The notes: a model not told the origin generated them from the sequence alone. DNA of 14,088 nt from Patescibacteria group bacterium (GCA_022710205.1 JAKLHJ010000018.1:1-14088), one strand, 5' to 3'; counted from the stretch's first letter, positions 1 through 7,290 are shown. Numbers and translations: made by a program.

Positions 1-676
1 TGTCTTTGGGGGTTAAATCCGCCCCCCAAAAGATATTTTTATTTATTTTTCCATTCTCAAAAACAAGACAGCTCGCAGGCTCTAATTTGTAAACATTCTT
101 AAAAATAGAATGGGGAGACGGAACATAATCATACTGAAGATATTTATTTACAGAATTAAGATCCAACTCCTTCTTAAATAAAGGATGGGGTATTAAAGAT
201 TTAAGCTCAGAACCAAAAATTAATGTCTTCTCAAACAATGCCCAATACAAAGGCTTCTTGCCCATTCTGTCTCTGGCAAGTATCAGTTTTTTATTTTTAA
301 AATCATATATGGCGATAGCGAACATCCCGTTCATTCTTTCAAAACACTTCTCACCGTATTCTTTATACAGATAAATTATTGCCTCAGTGTCGGATGTTCC
401 TCTAAAAACGTAACCCAACACCTCGAGCTCTTTCCTTAACTCAGGGAAATTATATATTTCTCCATTAAAAACCACCCCTATCTCTTTATTATTATCAAAC
501 ATCGGCTGTGCTCCTGTCTCAGATAAATCTATAATGCTGAGCCTTGTGTGTCCCAATGCCACACCTTCACTCCAAAAATGACCCTGTGCATCAGGGCCTC
601 TGTGCTCTATTGCGGCAACCATCTTAACCAGATCGCTTTTTGTTCCCTTACCTATAAATCCGGTTATTCCGCACAT
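1..676 (-). CDS. asnB: Asparagine synthetase (glutamine-hydrolysing), N-terminal part, cut by the window edge
   Basis: Reading the minus strand from the ATG at 676-674 gives an open frame of 225 codons that continues past base 1. It begins MCGITGFIG, so Cys2, the N-terminal nucleophile of class II glutamine amidotransferases, is exposed after removal of Met1. Family hallmarks follow: EHRGPD near residue 23, GHTRLSIIDL near 43, FNGEIYN near 69 and SDTEAII near 95. Then come MFAIAIYD, ARDRMGKKPLYW and FGSELKSL, which lead into the synthetase domain; most of that domain lies outside the window. The enzyme takes ammonia from glutamine to amidate a carboxylate through an acyl-adenylate. It starts 5 nt after the upstream glycosyltransferase stop and closes a glycan operon, where AsnB homologues often amidate sugar acids or act on cell-surface precursors. 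Free asparagine synthesis is the alternative, and the sequence does not decide. No Shine-Dalgarno motif is visible. Confidence 0.93.
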   Translation of the reverse strand, partial: MCGITGFIGKGTKSDLVKMVAAIEHRGPDAQGHFWSEGVALGHTRLSIIDLSETGAQPMFDNNKEIGVVFNGEIYNFPELRKELEVLGYVFRGTSDTEAIIYLYKEYGEKCFERMNGMFAIAIYDFKNKKLILARDRMGKKPLYWALFEKTLIFGSELKSLIPHPLFKKELDLNSVNKYLQYDYVPSPHSIFKNVYKLEPASCLVFENGKINKNIFWGADLTPKD

Positions 677-681
677 TTATT

Positions 682-1626
682 TTAAAAGTTAATTTTTTCC
701 TTAATGGAATATGGGGTCTTATTTTGCGATTCGTAATAAGTTCGCATTATCATTTCAGAGAGAATACCCATCGCGGCAAGCTGAACGCCGACAATAATAA
801 AGAACACAGTAAGAACCGGCATCGGCGTAGAAATAAAACTGGTCCCATAAACAAACTTTAAAATCAACGCGTAGCAACCAGAAAGAAAACCCAAGAGTAC
901 ACTCGAAAAACCGAGTCCTCCAAAGAAGTGCATTGGTCTGTTCATATATTTAACAAGAAACTTTATCAAAACAAGATCCAGAAGCACCCTGAAAGTTCTT
1001 GATATGCCGTAATTGCTCTCTCCATATTTTCTCGGCCTATAATTTACCGGTATTTCCGCGACTTTGCCGCCCTTCCATTTTGCATAAGCGGGAATAAATC
1101 TATGCATTTCTCCATAAAGCTCCACCTCGGAAATAATGCCTCTATCGTAGGCCTTGAGCGTGCAACCATAATCATGAAGCTTCACTCCGGTAATCTTTGA
1201 GATAAGCCAGTTTGCCACAAGTGAGGGAATTTTTCTTTTTAGAGTAGCATTTCCCCACCTATCCTTTCTCCATCCGGAAACGACTGTATATCCTTCGCTA
1301 ATCTTTGCTAAAAGTTTTGGTATATCAGCAGGATCATTCTCAAGATCAGAATCTATCGGAATAATTACGTCACCGGTTGATGCCTTGATGCCGGCCGACA
1401 TCGCGGCGGTCTGCCCGTTATTAAATTTAAAATTTATCGCCTTTATTCTCTTATTGTCCTCTCCCAATTTCTTCAGAACATTCCAGCTATCATCTTTAGA
1501 ACCGTCGTTAACCGCAACTATCTCATAATCCGATCTCTCTTTTTCCAACACTTCTTTTATCTCTAAAAATAGTTCCGGTAAACTTTTCGCCTCATTATAT
1601 ACAGGAACAACAATTGATATTTTCAT
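682..1626 (-). CDS. Family 2 glycosyltransferase, polyprenyl-phosphate glycosyltransferase type (GtrB/DPMS-like)
   Basis: A 314-residue protein with a GT-A fold N-terminal domain: VVPVYNE at 6-12, NDGSKDDS at 40-47, the metal/nucleotide site PIDSDLENDP at 90-99, GWRKDRWGN at 118-126 and HDYGCTLKAY at 151-160. Two hydrophobic segments near 233-256 and 269-291 match the two C-terminal membrane helices of GtrB and bacterial DPMS-like enzymes. These enzymes move a sugar from a nucleotide donor to undecaprenyl (or similar) phosphate on the cytoplasmic face. A GtrA-type membrane protein lies directly upstream with a 7-nt gap, which fits the known GtrA/GtrB pairing in which the lipid-linked sugar is then moved across the membrane. 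The sugar cannot be read from the sequence. The gap before the ATG is CCCTCCC rather than a purine-rich ribosome site, so translation may depend on coupling to the upstream gene. Confidence 0.9.
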   Translation of the reverse strand: MKISIVVPVYNEAKSLPELFLEIKEVLEKERSDYEIVAVNDGSKDDSWNVLKKLGEDNKRIKAINFKFNNGQTAAMSAGIKASTGDVIIPIDSDLENDPADIPKLLAKISEGYTVVSGWRKDRWGNATLKRKIPSLVANWLISKITGVKLHDYGCTLKAYDRGIISEVELYGEMHRFIPAYAKWKGGKVAEIPVNYRPRKYGESNYGISRTFRVLLDLVLIKFLVKYMNRPMHFFGGLGFSSVLLGFLSGCYALILKFVYGTSFISTPMPVLTVFFIIVGVQLAAMGILSEMIMRTYYESQNKTPYSIKEKINF

Positions 1627-1633
1627 GGGAGGG

Positions 1634-2056
1634 TTAAATAAAAATAAAATATTTATACATAATAAAATTAAATAAAAATAGCATGATGGTTATTATCGCT
1701 TGAGATAATAAATACCAAACCCCAAATATACTCACAAACAGATACATAAAAGCACCATTAACGATCAAGTTCAAGAGGGAATTTAAAAAAAACTTAAACA
1801 TCTGTAAGTGTACCCGACCGACTGTTTGTTCAAAAAAAGTCCAATACTTCTGTAAGAAAAAGTTAGCAAAAAAAGTGAAAATAAAGGAGATGTTGGCCGA
1901 TACCCAATAATTAAACGACAGCACGTCAGTAAAAACAAACAATAAGGAAAGCTGTAGCGCCGCACACACGCAACCGACAACAAAACTTTTTACAAACATT
2001 CTGTTTTTGTATATGTCGGAAATTTTATTTTTTATATTATTCATTATGTCTTTCAT
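1634..2056 (-). CDS. GtrA-family membrane protein (probable lipid-linked sugar translocase)
   Basis: A 140-residue, very hydrophobic protein with four predicted membrane segments near 24-43, 52-68, 86-108 and 113-135. The NFFLQKYWTF stretch at 65-74, after the second helix, and the late FNFIMYKYFIF stretch are typical of the GtrA/DPMS-associated family (PF04138). Family members are thought to flip or help flip polyprenyl-phosphate sugars. The partner gene here is the GtrB-like glycosyltransferase just downstream. The ATG lies 2 nt after the stop of the broken glycosyltransferase upstream. A second in-frame ATG four codons later (MNNIKNK) could be the true start. The substrate is unknown. Confidence 0.85.
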   Translation of the reverse strand: MKDIMNNIKNKISDIYKNRMFVKSFVVGCVCAALQLSLLFVFTDVLSFNYWVSANISFIFTFFANFFLQKYWTFFEQTVGRVHLQMFKFFLNSLLNLIVNGAFMYLFVSIFGVWYLLSQAIITIMLFLFNFIMYKYFIFI

Positions 2057-2058
2057 AT

Positions 2059-3170
2059 TTATCGTGAAGAAATAAAATTAATGATTCCCTCGGCCCTCCT
2101 CTGCCAGGAATATTTTTGGGAGTTTATTTTTGAATTATTAGCCATTTTATCAGCCAGCGCGGAATTATCAAATATTTTTTTAATTGATCTAGCTAAACTC
2201 TCTGGGTTGTCCGGCTCAAAAAATACCGCTCCATCTTCATCTATTATCTCCCGAATAGAAGGTAGATTAGACGCAATGATTGGGGTTCCGCTCGCCATAT
2301 ATTCAAAAAGCTTCATGGGGGATGTGTATAACCTAGAGACATCCTCCTTCCCGCTATTTGGGATAACAAGAACATCTGCGCTCTTGAGGTAAAAAGGAAT
2401 ATCTTCGTGTGGTTTTTGTCCCAATATCATAATGTTGTCTTGATTTGAAAATCTTTTCTTAAGATCGTTAACATGATTTATGTTCCCTCCCACAAAAACG
2501 AAGAGGTATTCTTCATTAAATTCTTTCGCTGAGTTGGCTAACGTATCGGCCCCTTTCCATGCATATAAATGACCCGTATATAAAATTATTTTTTTATCTG
2601 AAGGAAGACCTATTTTTTTTCTAGCATCATTCTTTTTAATATCTAAAGAGAATTGTTCTATGTCCACAGCGTCGGGAGATACTAAAATTTTATCTCCATC
2701 AATATTCTTATTTTCAAAATATTTTTTTATACCGTTTGATATCGTAATAATACCGTGGCACCTTTTAACTGTGTCTGATACTAAAAAATTCCACTTGCCT
2801 GTATGCACTTCCCAAAAAACTTTTTTATTAAAAATGCTCAAAAACCAAAGAGGCATTTCATCTCTTGAATAAAAAATATCGCTATCGCTTTTTAAGCAAT
2901 AAAATAAAACTTTAACAGCAAAAATAAAATATTGAATAAGCCCTCCCGGCTTTCCATAATCAATCAAATCGGGACAATTTAAGGTATTTTAAAATTTTCC
3001 TTAACTTGATAGTAAGAAAACGGGTCTTCTTTTATACTATTTTTTCTAGATGGAACAACGAGCTCTACAACAACTCCTTGCGAAGAAAGAGCCTCGCAGG
3101 TCTTCATTATCTGTATTCCATGAGCCCTGTCTGTTGGTATTCTTATGTTTGCTAAATAGGAAATCTTCAT
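2059..3170 (-). pseudogene. GT4-type glycosyltransferase interrupted by a -1 frameshift
   Basis: Two minus-strand frames together make one glycosyltransferase of about 370 residues. The first, from the ATG at 3170 to a TAA at 2981-2979 (63 codons), has a GT-B N-terminus: MKISYLANIRIPTDRAHGIQ, then a short Rossmann-like half ending KENFKIP. The second frame is open from just after a TAA at 2991-2989 to the stop at 2061-2059. It carries the rest: SRDEMPLWFL, VSPDAVD, the donor-domain start IILYTGHLYAWKGAD, ADVLVIPNS, and LFEYMASGTPIIASNLPSIREI near its residues 220-241. The frames can join only between about 2988 and 2979, next to an AAAATTTTAAAA run, and a lost base there would explain the break. 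The TTG at 2967 would start the second part alone, but it would lack the acceptor domain start. The ATG overlaps the methyltransferase stop (ATGA). It may be a real decayed gene, a strain variant or an assembly error. Confidence 0.85.
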
Positions 3171-3850
3171 TTTTGACCGGTTATTTTAAAAAGAAAGTCA
3201 TAGTGTTTATCTGCAAACCACTCGTTAAACTTTTTACTCGGATAAATAAAATTTGTATTATTTCTAGCAATAACATAAAGATGCGGAGACAAAAAAGAAG
3301 CTAAAAAATCTAAATATTTATTATAAAAAATAAAGGGACGGATATCTTCTACTACCCAGCCCGCCCTTTCTATTGTAAGCCTTAATGTCATTCTAGTATA
3401 AAAGCCTATGTGATTACTGGCGAAAGCGCCTTTGAACTTATTTATTCCTGTCAAAAAATAAATTGAAGGAATAACAGGTACTCCCAAGATTAATTTTGTA
3501 TCACCCTCTGAGCTATTTTTTAATTTCATCAAAAAAGAATGGGGAGACAGAAGGTGTTCAAAAAGATTATTGGCCCAAATCGCCTCAAAGCCTTCATCAC
3601 CGGAGAGACTTTCTTCCAAAAATTCAGCATTGCCAAATTTTATATTTAGCTTATTATCTTTACCGAATTTTATTTCCTCTTCGTCTGTGGTTAAACCAAC
3701 GCTTCCCTTTCCAAAAAACAACAAATATTCACCATAACCGCAGCCAATATCAAGAACCCTTTTTTCTGACAAAGAATACTTGCTCCGTATTCTTTTAAAA
3801 ATTACAGATTCTTTTACCTTATTAAATCTTTGTTCTTGAGTTTTATTCAT
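3167..3850 (-). CDS. Class I SAM-dependent methyltransferase
   Basis: A 227-residue protein. Motif I is VLDIGCGYGEY at 32-42, which binds S-adenosylmethionine. An acidic TTDEEEI follows at the end of strand 2. FEAIWANNLFEHLLSPHSFL is the motif that places it among small-molecule and glycan methyltransferases of the Methyltransf_11/23 type, and KLILGVPVIP follows. The C-terminal third has aromatic stretches such as FIFYNKYLDFL that probably contact the acceptor. The setting among glycosyltransferases suggests O- or N-methylation of a sugar or lipid-linked glycan, which is inference. A GGTGA ribosome-binding site lies 7 nt before the ATG, the clearest Shine-Dalgarno motif found in the window. 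The stop overlaps the next gene's start as ATGA, so the two are probably coupled in translation. Confidence 0.85.
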   Translation of the reverse strand: MNKTQEQRFNKVKESVIFKRIRSKYSLSEKRVLDIGCGYGEYLLFFGKGSVGLTTDEEEIKFGKDNKLNIKFGNAEFLEESLSGDEGFEAIWANNLFEHLLSPHSFLMKLKNSSEGDTKLILGVPVIPSIYFLTGINKFKGAFASNHIGFYTRMTLRLTIERAGWVVEDIRPFIFYNKYLDFLASFLSPHLYVIARNNTNFIYPSKKFNEWFADKHYDFLFKITGQK

Positions 3851-3893
3851 AAAAACTTCACCGTGCCTTAACTAAAAATGTAATGGCGCTCAC

Positions 3894-3956
3894 CTAAAAT
3901 AAATTATATTCTTTCTTTTGTTTTAGAGCTGTGACCTTTTTGTTTTTATCAATCAT
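3894..3956 (-). CDS. Possible 20-codon small ORF or gene stub
   Basis: A short minus-strand frame begins 2 nt after the stop of the upstream glycosyltransferase and reads MIDKNKKVTALKQKKEYNLF, then TAG. It is rich in lysine and matches nothing I recognise. The 2-nt spacing equals the spacing between the broken glycosyltransferase and gtrA in the same locus, which is why it is listed. It could be the N-terminal remnant of a lost operon gene, a small translated peptide, or chance. The base composition gives no help, because the whole gap is AT-rich. Confidence 0.25.
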   Translation of the reverse strand: MIDKNKKVTALKQKKEYNLF

Positions 3957-3958
3957 GT

Positions 3959-5014
3959 TTATTTTAGAAGAACCTCCGCTAATTTTTTAAGACTGTGATT
4001 GTTTTCTATATATTTTCTTAAGTCCGAAGAATCATCCTTTTCTTTTATCATGATTGCCAATTTTTTAGCCAAATCTTCCGCATCACCCTCCCTACACAAA
4101 AATCTGTCTTCTACTTTTCCGAAAAGACTCTTATTTGAAATCAAAACCAAGCTATCACAGGCCATAGCCTCAAAAATAGTCTTATCCATGCTTCCGGTTG
4201 GGGTTAAATTAACGTATATTTTATGACTATTATAAATACTCTTGGCCTCGGTATTTGTAACACTTTTTAAAAAAGTAACCTTATTTACTAAGCCATATTG
4301 ACTCACCTTACCCTTCACTTCTTCAAAATATTTGTTGTCTTTTGGTAATGGGTCACCAATAATTGACGCATTAAAATCTACATTTTTTTTATTTAAAATA
4401 TTCAATGCTTCTATGAAAAGAAGCGGTTTTTTGATCGGAGAAATTCTTCCCAAAAACAAAATGGAATTGTCCTTCTTTCTTATTTCTTCGTCTCTTTTAA
4501 AGAATTCGGTATCTATCCCGACGGGCATTATTTCCGTTTTCTTGAAACGAGCGGTATATGAATAAGAGGAAGTGCAAAAAACCCTGTCAGAAAAATAGAC
4601 AGCAAGGTCGGTTAAAATAGAACCATTCGGATGGTTTCTCCACATAAAAACTTTCTTGCCCCAAGTTTTCCACGGCAATGCTCCCAAGAGAACATACTCC
4701 TGATTCATGTGCACAAAAACAGAATCGTAATTATCCTGCTCCTCTCTGATATATGTATAAAATCTCTTTAGATATTCAAAACGGGATACGCCTTGTTCTT
4801 TTCCGAGAGACAAGACCTTCACCCTGGTAGTAGAAAATTCTTTAGAATTTTCACTACAGGGCTCTGCCTTTTCCGAGAAATCATTTTCACCCTTTTCAAG
4901 ACATATTACCGTCAGCTTTTCGCAGTGTTTAGAAAATTCCTCTATCCAGCGATGGAAGAACCCCAAAACAGGGTCTTGCTTATCTATTTTCTGGGTTATT
5001 ATTAGCAGTTTCAT
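3959..5014 (-). CDS. GT4-type (GT-B fold) glycosyltransferase
   Basis: A 351-residue protein with a GT-B layout. The N-terminal acceptor domain starts MKLLIITQKID and has GFFHRWIEEF at 18-27. The linker region holds IMPVGIDTEFF at 162-172. The donor domain starts ILFLGRISPIKKPLLFIEAL at 185-204, followed by the loop NLTPTGSMDKTIFEAMACDSLV at 269-290. Glu282 fits the second glutamate of the usual E-x7-E nucleotide-sugar motif. The first position is Gly274, with Asp277 nearby, so the motif is not canonical. It should transfer a sugar from a nucleotide donor to a growing glycan at the membrane; no membrane helix is evident. It is the first gene of the glycan locus. A weak GGTAG lies about 15 nt before the ATG. 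A 14-codon stub with the same N-terminus sits 71 nt upstream. Confidence 0.88.
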   Translation of the reverse strand: MKLLIITQKIDKQDPVLGFFHRWIEEFSKHCEKLTVICLEKGENDFSEKAEPCSENSKEFSTTRVKVLSLGKEQGVSRFEYLKRFYTYIREEQDNYDSVFVHMNQEYVLLGALPWKTWGKKVFMWRNHPNGSILTDLAVYFSDRVFCTSSYSYTARFKKTEIMPVGIDTEFFKRDEEIRKKDNSILFLGRISPIKKPLLFIEALNILNKKNVDFNASIIGDPLPKDNKYFEEVKGKVSQYGLVNKVTFLKSVTNTEAKSIYNSHKIYVNLTPTGSMDKTIFEAMACDSLVLISNKSLFGKVEDRFLCREGDAEDLAKKLAIMIKEKDDSSDLRKYIENNHSLKKLAEVLLK

Positions 5015-5041
5015 TTTTTCGTATTTTGAGCTACCTTATCA

Positions 5042-5098
5042 ACCCCAGTTAAATATCGCTAACGCGAATTTTTTAAAGAAAAAATTATTTAACGGGGT
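5042..5098. repeat. Palindromic element able to form a three-way junction
   Basis: The outer arms are ACCCCAGTTAAATA (5042-5055) and TATTTAACGGGGT (5086-5098), which pair over 13 bp with one bulged base (A5047). The enclosed 30 bases divide exactly into two hairpins with nothing left over: TCGC-TAAC-GCGA (5056-5067) and ATTTTTT-AAAG-AAAAAAT (5068-5085). The result is a three-way junction with no unpaired base at the branch. It lies between a glycosyltransferase gene and an N-terminal stub of a related gene, and it supplies the stub's stop codon. It could be a small non-autonomous mobile element, a recombination scar or a structured RNA leader. No target duplication was found around it. Confidence 0.7.
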
Positions 5099-5129
5099 AA
5101 ACTTTCTGGGTAACTATCAAAAGCTTCAT
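5085..5129 (-). pseudogene. 14-codon stub of a second glycosyltransferase gene
   Basis: The minus strand from the ATG at 5129 reads MKLLIVTQKVYPVK and then TAA at 5087-5085. Its first ten residues match the start of the intact downstream glycosyltransferase (MKLLIITQKI) at eight positions. Most DNA differences are at third codon positions, which suggests an old paralogue under selection rather than a recent copy. Homology ends at the edge of the palindromic element (5098), which then provides the stop. The best reading is a deleted or interrupted glycosyltransferase gene. A functional leader peptide is less likely. Confidence 0.6.
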
Positions 5130-5138
5130 ATTAAAGTA

Positions 5139-5144
5139 AATATA
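5139..5144 (-). promoter_or_regulatory. Weak candidate -10 box for the glycan locus
   Basis: The minus strand has TATATT here, 9 nt before the stub ATG at 5129, between the groEL terminator and the first glycosyltransferase. No good -35 is seen at 16-18 nt. It is listed because the locus needs a promoter in the 5099-5161 interval and this is the best hexamer found. Confidence 0.3.
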
Positions 5145-5162
5145 GCAAAATAAGGGTTAAAT

Positions 5163-5196
5163 AAAAAGACTCCATATATTACAACGGGGTCTTTTT
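5163..5196 (-). terminator. Intrinsic terminator after groEL
   Basis: On the minus strand, 22 nt past the groEL stop, AAAAAGACCCC (5196-5186) pairs with GGAGTCTTTTT (5173-5163) over 11 positions with one C-A mismatch. The loop is 12 nt, and the 3' arm ends in TTTTT followed by ATTT. The paired A and T tracts would also let it act on the other strand. It separates the chaperonin operon from the glycan locus. Confidence 0.8.
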
Positions 5197-5218
5197 ATAT
5201 TTTGTCACTTTTTAATGC

Positions 5219-6874
5219 TTAATACCCCATCTCGTCGTGGCTGTGGCCCATTCCGCCGCCTTGTGACTCTTCTCTCTTTGGCTCCTCGGCGATTGCAACT
5301 TCTGTGGTCAGAAGAATCGCGGCGGCACTCGCTGCGTGCTCAAGAGCAGTCCTTGTAACCTTGACCGGATCGATAATACCGGCGGATATCATATCTTTTA
5401 CTATCTTGTCTTTATTAGCATCATAACCTTCGTTATCTTTACTGCTCTTTATTTTGTCCACGATCACAAGCCCGTCATCCTTCCCGGAATTTATAGCAAT
5501 CTGTCTGAGCGGCGAGGATAAAGATGAAAGTAAAACTGAAACACCCGCCTGAAACTCGTTCTGGATATCTTCAGATGGGCTCTTAACCCCCTTGTCTGCA
5601 ACCCTAGCCATTGCTCTAATAAGCGCGGTTCCACCTCCCGCAACCACACCTTCTTCAATAGCGGCCTTTGTCGCCTCCACAGCGTCCTCTATCTTTAGCT
5701 TCTTGTATTTCATATCGGCTTCAGTGGCGGCGCCAACCTTTATGACCGCAACTCCACCGGAAAGCTTACCAAGTCTCTCTTGTAATTTTTCTTTATCGAA
5801 AGACGACTCGGTGGCGGCAATCTGAGTCTTTATCTGCGCAACACGAGCCTCGATGTTTGCCTTCTTCCCCTTACCGCCCACGATTGTTGTCATATCCTTA
5901 GTAGAAACAACCTTTCTTGCCCTGCCGAGCATATCCATAGTCGCATTCTCAAGCTTCAATCCGACGTCTTCAGAAATAACTTTTCCTCCTGTCATGACAG
6001 CAATATCCTCGAGCATTTCTTTTCTTCTCTCACCGAATCCGGGGGCCTTGACCGCGAGCGCGCTGAACGATCCCCTAATTTTATTTACAACCAAGGTAGA
6101 CAAAGCATCACCATCAACATCTTCCGCTATTATCACCAATTCTTTTCTACCCATACCGGCCATTTTTTCCAAAAGCGGTAAAATTTCTTTTATTGAAGAT
6201 ATTTTTTTATCGGTGAGAAGGACCATAGCATCCTCATATTCGGCCTCCATCCTCTCGGTGTTCGTGACCATATACATAGACACATATCCCTTTTCAAACT
6301 GCATTCCCTCTACCACCTCGGACTCGACACCGAATCCCTGAGATTCTTCGACAGTTACAACTCCGTCCTTTCCGACCTTATCTATGGCATCGGTGATTAT
6401 CTCTCCAAACTCGGATGATTCCGCGGATATTGTGGCAACCTGAACGATCTCGTTTCTGTTCTTTATCGGTTTCGCCATTTTTACAAGCTCTTCAACAACG
6501 GCTTTTGTGGCGTATTCAATTCCCGTGCGCACACCCATGGCGTTGACACCTAGTGCAATTCTTTTAAATCCCTCATCTATGATCGCTTGGGTCAACACAA
6601 CGGCTGTAGTAGTCCCATCTCCTGCCATGTCGTTCGCCTTACCTGCGACATCTTTCACAATCTCCGCTCCCATATTCTCGATCTTATCCCCAAGAACAAT
6701 CTCCTTTGCGATAGACACACCGTCGTTAGTAATTATCGGCGCGCCATATCCCTTGTCTATCACGGCGTTCTTGCCCTTAGGACCGATGGTAATCTTTACG
6801 GCATTAGCCACCTTGTCTACGCCATGCCTTAGGGCCTGCCTCGCTTCATTGTTGAAAATTATTTGTTTGGCCAT
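5219..6874 (-). CDS. groEL: Chaperonin GroEL (Hsp60, 60 kDa subunit)
   Basis: A 551-residue protein that is recognisable over its whole length. It is the barrel-forming subunit that encloses unfolded proteins and folds them using ATP with the GroES lid, in the cytoplasm. ATP-site motifs are present: TIGPKGKNAVID at 29-40, ITNDGVSIAKEI near 48-59 and GDGTTTA at 85-91. The equatorial catalytic aspartate sits in KIEDAVEATKAAIEEGVVAGGG, corresponding to Asp398 of the E. coli protein. The apical domain has the expected VEGMQFEKGYVS and VKAPGFGERRKEMLEDIAV. The tail ends GGGMGHSHDEMGY: the Gly-Met type, but with only one Gly-Met pair before a His- and acid-containing end, so the flexible C-terminus is short and unusual. 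It follows groES after 104 nt that hold a hairpin repeat. No Shine-Dalgarno motif is seen before the ATG. Confidence 0.98.
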   Translation of the reverse strand: MAKQIIFNNEARQALRHGVDKVANAVKITIGPKGKNAVIDKGYGAPIITNDGVSIAKEIVLGDKIENMGAEIVKDVAGKANDMAGDGTTTAVVLTQAIIDEGFKRIALGVNAMGVRTGIEYATKAVVEELVKMAKPIKNRNEIVQVATISAESSEFGEIITDAIDKVGKDGVVTVEESQGFGVESEVVEGMQFEKGYVSMYMVTNTERMEAEYEDAMVLLTDKKISSIKEILPLLEKMAGMGRKELVIIAEDVDGDALSTLVVNKIRGSFSALAVKAPGFGERRKEMLEDIAVMTGGKVISEDVGLKLENATMDMLGRARKVVSTKDMTTIVGGKGKKANIEARVAQIKTQIAATESSFDKEKLQERLGKLSGGVAVIKVGAATEADMKYKKLKIEDAVEATKAAIEEGVVAGGGTALIRAMARVADKGVKSPSEDIQNEFQAGVSVLLSSLSSPLRQIAINSGKDDGLVIVDKIKSSKDNEGYDANKDKIVKDMISAGIIDPVKVTRTALEHAASAAAILLTTEVAIAEEPKREESQGGGMGHSHDEMGY

Positions 6875-6920
6875 ATGTTATGAATTAAAAATTATGAATA
6901 AAGAATCAAGAGAAAAATAT

Positions 6921-6965
6921 CTGGATTGCCGCGGCTCGGTCAAGACACCTCGCCTCGCAATGACG
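6921..6965. repeat. Dispersed-repeat-like imperfect hairpin between groES and groEL
   Basis: A GC-rich island stands in AT-rich flanks. The minus strand runs from CGTCATTGCGAGG to GCAATCCAG, and the arms fold on each other around a GTCTTG loop. The ATTGC and GCAAT ends pair, the inner GGT pairs with ACC, and tandem G-A mismatches lie between. The CGTCATTGCGAG...GCAATCC style is familiar to me from dispersed extragenic repeats in several bacterial groups. Only one copy is in this window, so the repeat status is inferred. It would lie in the groES-groEL mRNA, where it could affect message stability or the ratio of the two proteins. Confidence 0.55.
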
Positions 6966-6978
6966 GGAAACCGGGATT

Positions 6979-7290
6979 TTATTCTACTATCGCTAATATA
7001 TTACTTTCACTTAAAATAAAATATTCCTTACCGTCCACTTTAATTTCATCGGGGCCATATTTGGCAAAAATAATCTTGTCTCCGACTTTGACCGACATGG
7101 GAATACGCTTCCCGTCGTCGTTCATCTTGCCCGGGCCGACTGCCACGACTGTGCCTCTTTCTGCGCGCTCCTTATCTACAGTTTCTGGTATGAAAATACC
7201 GCTCTTTGTCTCTTTGCCCCTCTCGTTTTCTCCTATCGCCTCCACGACGACACGATCATGAAGCGGCTGTATAGCGATTTTTTTACTCAT
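6979..7290 (-). CDS. groES: Co-chaperonin GroES (Hsp10, 10 kDa subunit)
   Basis: A 103-residue protein with the full Cpn10 pattern: IQPLHDRVVVEAI at 7-19, the mobile loop KETKSGIFIPETVDKERA near 26-43 that docks on GroEL, GTVVAVGPG near 47-55, and VKVGDKIIFAKYGPDEIKVDGKEYFIL in the second half. Seven copies form the lid of the GroEL chamber. The loop contact is GIFIP where E. coli has GGIVLP, a normal variation. It is the first gene of the operon and lies 36 nt below a predicted start site. The 5' leader has no purine-rich ribosome site near the ATG. Confidence 0.97.
   Translation of the reverse strand: MSKKIAIQPLHDRVVVEAIGENERGKETKSGIFIPETVDKERAERGTVVAVGPGKMNDDGKRIPMSVKVGDKIIFAKYGPDEIKVDGKEYFILSESNILAIVE

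Noticed and set aside
1627..1633. CCCTCCC just before the GtrB-like gene as a ribosome-binding site.
   Set aside because: On the coding strand it has the polarity of the anti-Shine-Dalgarno sequence, so it cannot pair with 16S rRNA in the normal way.
2991..2997. A AAT TTT heptamer as a programmed -1 ribosomal slippage site in the broken glycosyltransferase.
   Set aside because: Slipping there would move the ribosome into a frame with an immediate TAA at 2991-2989. The shift must occur after that stop, where no slippery heptamer is present.
5042..5098. Possible integron attC site, since GTTAAAT and ATTTAAC match the GTTRRRY and RYYYAAC boxes.
   Set aside because: The boxes face the wrong way: attC needs RYYYAAC at the 5' end and GTTRRRY at the 3' end, but here GTTAAAT comes first on both strands. 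No integrase or cassette array is nearby.
5853..6341. A 162-codon open frame on the plus strand inside groEL, and similar long antisense frames over groEL and groES.
   Set aside because: They are Ser/Pro/Thr-rich shadows produced by the codon bias of the strongly conserved groEL and groES genes, and they match no family.
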